Shown: one piece after another, positions 59,879-61,922 of the stretch | Layout of the letters: each line of letters begins with the position of its first letter | How positions within the stretch are numbered: the stretch's first letter is position 1 | NCBI GenBank assembly: GCA_017519965.1 | Contig: JAFWRK010000006.1 | Span: 1-61,922 of the forward strand | Reading direction: 5' to 3' | Origin: Bacilli bacterium | GTDB lineage: Bacteria > Bacillota_I > Bacilli_A > RF39 > UBA660 | DNA length: 61,922 bases | Notes under the pieces: generated by a model | Told to the model about the DNA's origin: nothing | What the model saw: only the letters and a program-made list of their open reading frames with translations | Database searches by the model: none | Translations under genes and position numbers: made by a program

Positions 59879-60466
59879 CTATGCTTGATTGTATACTAAT
59901 GCGAATTTAGCACCTGTTTGTGTAATTGCAGTTCCTTGAACTCCAGCTGCATTATACATAGCTACTAAATAAATTGTTCTTGTTCCATTTGCTGCTAATG
60001 TTCCACCTGATGTTAATAATGTAGATCCTGTTGCATCTGTTGTTAATTTATAAGTAATATTTCCACATACCATTGATGCTCCACTATTTGTACATGTAAC
60101 TCCATTAGGCGCAGTTCCTGTAATTGTACCTAAAGTACCTGCTACAGTACCACTATTTTTAATTGTTAATGTCCAAGTACATTTATCTTCTGGTTTTGAT
60201 AAAGTTGTATCTGCTACTGTAACATTAGCTCCGTTAATTGTAGCTGTACCACATGATAATCCAGTTGAACTTGTTCCTGATGATGTACCAGTTGCACTAT
60301 TTCCTTGGAATGCTATATTCCATGTTAAAGCATTTTGTGTTACATTTCCAAAAGTAATGTTTAATGTTGTGCTTAATGCAGCATAGGCAATACTTACTCC
60401 TAGTACTAACATTAAAGCAAGTGATAATGCCATTCTAAATATTTTGTTTTCTTTTAGTTTTTTCAT
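59879..60466 (-). CDS. Small TasA/camelysin-like secreted subunit 1
   Basis: This 195-residue protein begins MKKLKENKIFRMALSLALML with signal end GVSIAYAALSTTLNI, then FGNVTQNALTWNIAFQGNSA, LSCGTATINGANVTVADTTL, DKCTWTLTIKNSGTVAGTLG, CTNSGASMVCGNITYKLTTD and ends KFALVYNQA. It is the first gene of locus B, with SD ATAGGAGGAATT and TATAAT-like sequences upstream on the minus strand, so it is likely the most strongly expressed subunit. Four Cys are shared with the other two small subunits. Confidence 0.87.
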   Translation of the reverse strand: MKKLKENKIFRMALSLALMLVLGVSIAYAALSTTLNITFGNVTQNALTWNIAFQGNSATGTSSGTSSTGLSCGTATINGANVTVADTTLSKPEDKCTWTLTIKNSGTVAGTLGTITGTAPNGVTCTNSGASMVCGNITYKLTTDATGSTLLTSGGTLAANGTRTIYLVAMYNAAGVQGTAITQTGAKFALVYNQA

Positions 60467-60556
60467 TTTTAATTCCTCCTATTTTACTAAATTAAACCAA
60501 TAATCCTTTCTATTATATACTTTAATTATATCATTAAAAAAATATATATCAATAAT

Positions 60557-60597
60557 AAAATAAAGAAGTAGACAATATTTCTACTTCTTTATTTTAT
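60557..60597. terminator. Terminator of the FemAB gene
   Basis: Sixteen-base arms (60557-60572 and 60580-60595) around a short loop; it ends the upstream FemAB unit and sits ahead of locus B. The FemAB stop is within the stem. Confidence 0.85.
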
Positions 60598-61807
60598 GAA
60601 TAATTTTAAATAATGAATAATGTGGTTTTATTGGTAGTTCAAACTCTCCAATTAATTCTTCTACATAGCCATTAAAACCTCTTTTAAACTCATATATTCC
60701 ATAGTCTTTTGGATGAGTATTTATGTCTTCTGGAATACCATAGAAATTATGTTTTGAAAAGCCATTCTTAATTCCATATTTAATTAATTCCCATTGTATT
60801 AAGTATTGTGAATTATATTTTAAGTACTCTTCATAATTACCACTTGATAAATATATTACTTCTGGCTTTATTAACATAAACATAGATCCTGATAAATTAA
60901 TTTTATCTGTGTTTTTTTCTTTTTTAATATTGTTAGCTTCTTCTATTCTTTTGTTTAAAGCATCTATTTCACTTTGTAAATTTTTCTTTTGTCCTTCATT
61001 ATATTTTGCATCACTTAAGTTCTTAATTTTATCTTCTTTTTCTTTTATTTCTTCTTGTTGTTTTTCTATATATTTATTTAAATCTAATGATGTTATAAAG
61101 TATTTTACTTCTCCACTATCATGAAATATTTTATACATTTCTTGGTAATAAGTAATCTTTCTATTAGAGAAGCCTTTTCTTTTTGATGTTTCTTCCATAA
61201 TTTTTTGAAATTCATCTAATTCTTCATAAGATATTTCTCTAACGTCTATTCCTATTTTTTCTGCTTTTCTTATAGTATTTCTAGTACCTGGTTTCATTTC
61301 TTTTAGAATTTCTTCTTCTGTTTTATCTTTTATATCTAGTGAGAACATCCATCCTACTTGTTCTTTTAATTCTTTAGGTACTTTTTTATATCCTAGTCTT
61401 TCTAGACATTCTACTACTTTTGTATTGTCTTCTCCACCTTCTACAATATTACCATCTAAATCTCTTTGCTTATTTATAACGTAGGGATCTATTCTTAGTA
61501 CATATCCTTTTTTCTTATTAACAAATTTTTTAACTTGCTTAGTAAATTCTTCTAGTAATTCTAGATTATTATAATCTAATAGGAATCCTCTAGGAGCATA
61601 AAATTCATACACTCCAAAATGTCTTTTATGTGAATAAAGCACTGTAGCTGCTACTAAAGTTTCATTTTCTATTAATCCTACAAAGTATGTATTCCATCCA
61701 TTTATCTCTCTTAATTTAGATATTTTAGGAGAAGATAGAAATGTTTTATTAGGATGATTTTCCCAAAAGTTAGTATATTCTTCTTCAGTTATCTCTTTAA
61801 AGTCCAT
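60581..61807 (-). CDS. FemAB-family aminoacyltransferase (peptidoglycan interpeptide bridge)
   Basis: This 408-residue protein has two GNAT-like domains: the first with FVGLIENETLVAATVLYSHK, YEFYAPRGFLLDYNN and VLRIDPYV, the second with LKEMKPGTRNTIRKAEKIGI, ISYEELDEFQKIMEETSKRKGF and FMLIKPEVIYLSSGNYEEY, then FSKHNFYGIPEDIN. Residues about 245-300 form a long Lys/Glu coiled coil (YIEKQQEEIKEKEDKIKNLS), the tRNA-contact arm of FemA/FemX. It adds amino acids from aminoacyl-tRNA to lipid II stems, so the organism probably makes branched peptidoglycan. It starts 2 bp after the preceding gene's stop, with AGGAGTTAAAT. Confidence 0.95.
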   Translation of the reverse strand: MDFKEITEEEYTNFWENHPNKTFLSSPKISKLREINGWNTYFVGLIENETLVAATVLYSHKRHFGVYEFYAPRGFLLDYNNLELLEEFTKQVKKFVNKKKGYVLRIDPYVINKQRDLDGNIVEGGEDNTKVVECLERLGYKKVPKELKEQVGWMFSLDIKDKTEEEILKEMKPGTRNTIRKAEKIGIDVREISYEELDEFQKIMEETSKRKGFSNRKITYYQEMYKIFHDSGEVKYFITSLDLNKYIEKQQEEIKEKEDKIKNLSDAKYNEGQKKNLQSEIDALNKRIEEANNIKKEKNTDKINLSGSMFMLIKPEVIYLSSGNYEEYLKYNSQYLIQWELIKYGIKNGFSKHNFYGIPEDINTHPKDYGIYEFKRGFNGYVEELIGEFELPIKPHYSLFKIIHKIKK

Positions 61808-61809
61808 AT

Positions 61810-61922
61810 TTAACTCCTATTCCTTTTTTGCTTTTTCTTTACCTTTACTTTTCTTGCTTTATCATCTAAGTTATCAACTATTTTATCTCTATCAAATATA
61901 GTAAATATTAGTAAAGCTATCA
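61810..61922 (-). CDS. C-terminal end of an upstream membrane protein (partial)
   Basis: The minus strand is open from the window edge to a TAA at 61810-61812. The last 36 residues are ALLIFTIFDRDKIVDNLDD and a basic tail ending KKKQKRNRS, i.e. the end of a membrane helix and a Lys/Arg-rich cytoplasmic tail. It lies directly before the FemAB gene, probably in one operon. The identity is unknown. Confidence 0.6.
   Translation of the reverse strand, partial: IALLIFTIFDRDKIVDNLDDKARKVKVKKKQKRNRS

Noticed and set aside
1..61922. Possible Mycoplasma-type genetic code
   Set aside because: TGG encodes Trp in conserved places (e.g. NrdD FWNRGR) and TGA is used as stop (e.g. 27500), so the standard bacterial code applies despite the low GC content.

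Overview
The window is about 27% GC by eye and codes densely, almost entirely on the minus strand. Shine-Dalgarno sites are strong (AGGAGG, AGAGGTGAT) and the code is standard: TGG is Trp and TGA is used as a stop. A Bacillus-type core operon (ireB-ruvX-yrzB-mltG-trmR-trhP1-trhP2) and lspA, mltG, GH25 lysozyme and FemAB genes point to a walled, low-GC Bacillota, most likely an uncultured host-associated Bacilli/RF39- or Erysipelotrichia-like lineage. nrdDG without any aerobic RNR in view suggests anaerobic life. The exact taxon cannot be fixed from the window.

Layout. 1-6169: tRNA wobble-uridine hydroxylation/methylation genes (trhP2, trhP1, trmR) with mltG, yrzB, ruvX and ireB, split by a membrane DUF3298-like gene and an NlpC/P60 hydrolase. 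6235-13524: rhomboid protease, TspO-like protein, a hybrid histidine kinase, an acyl-adenylate ligase and small unknown genes. 13563-25181: rluD-lspA-dnaE overlapping operon, rpmB (L28), typA/bipA, a second hybrid kinase and a Cof-type HAD phosphatase. 25272-25482: tRNA-Gly with a consensus promoter and terminator. 25518-32754: two HD-domain hydrolases, a decayed sortase gene, a third hybrid kinase, and an operon of patatin, YcxB-like and HExxH proteins. 32815-36717: dut-nrdG-nrdD, divergent from a Crp/Fnr-family regulator with a 20-bp palindrome between them. 36727-40597: large membrane protein, ispH, uracil-DNA-glycosylase-like protein.

40658-60466 is the distinctive part. Two loci each pair a SipW-type signal peptidase, carrying an unusual long multi-membrane N-terminal half, with genes for secreted proteins that begin with a TasA/camelysin-like signal and beta-sandwich. 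Locus B (60466 to 52755) encodes three small four-cysteine TasA-like subunits, a DUF5305-like membrane protein, SipW2 and two large BspA/DUF285 repeat proteins. Locus A (47997 to 40658) encodes SipW1 and four large proteins. Five of the large proteins share an N-terminal module of about 170 residues joined to different C-terminal passengers (beta-helix-like, a YRGDVDNN/YCWKIVRTTSTGG domain, or DUF285 repeats). I read this as a modular SipW-processed surface fibre and adhesin system. Between the loci lie housekeeping and accessory genes: ferritin-like, ASCH, YlmH-like, GH25, transglutaminase-like, and a broken rhuM. 60581-61922 holds a FemAB-type transferase and the end of a membrane protein.

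Three hybrid kinases share one architecture (membrane sensor-HisKA-HATPase-REC-HPt), and two share a 386-bp, about 97% identical 3' segment, which implies recent duplication or gene conversion. Many minus-strand genes end inside their own intrinsic terminator hairpin.
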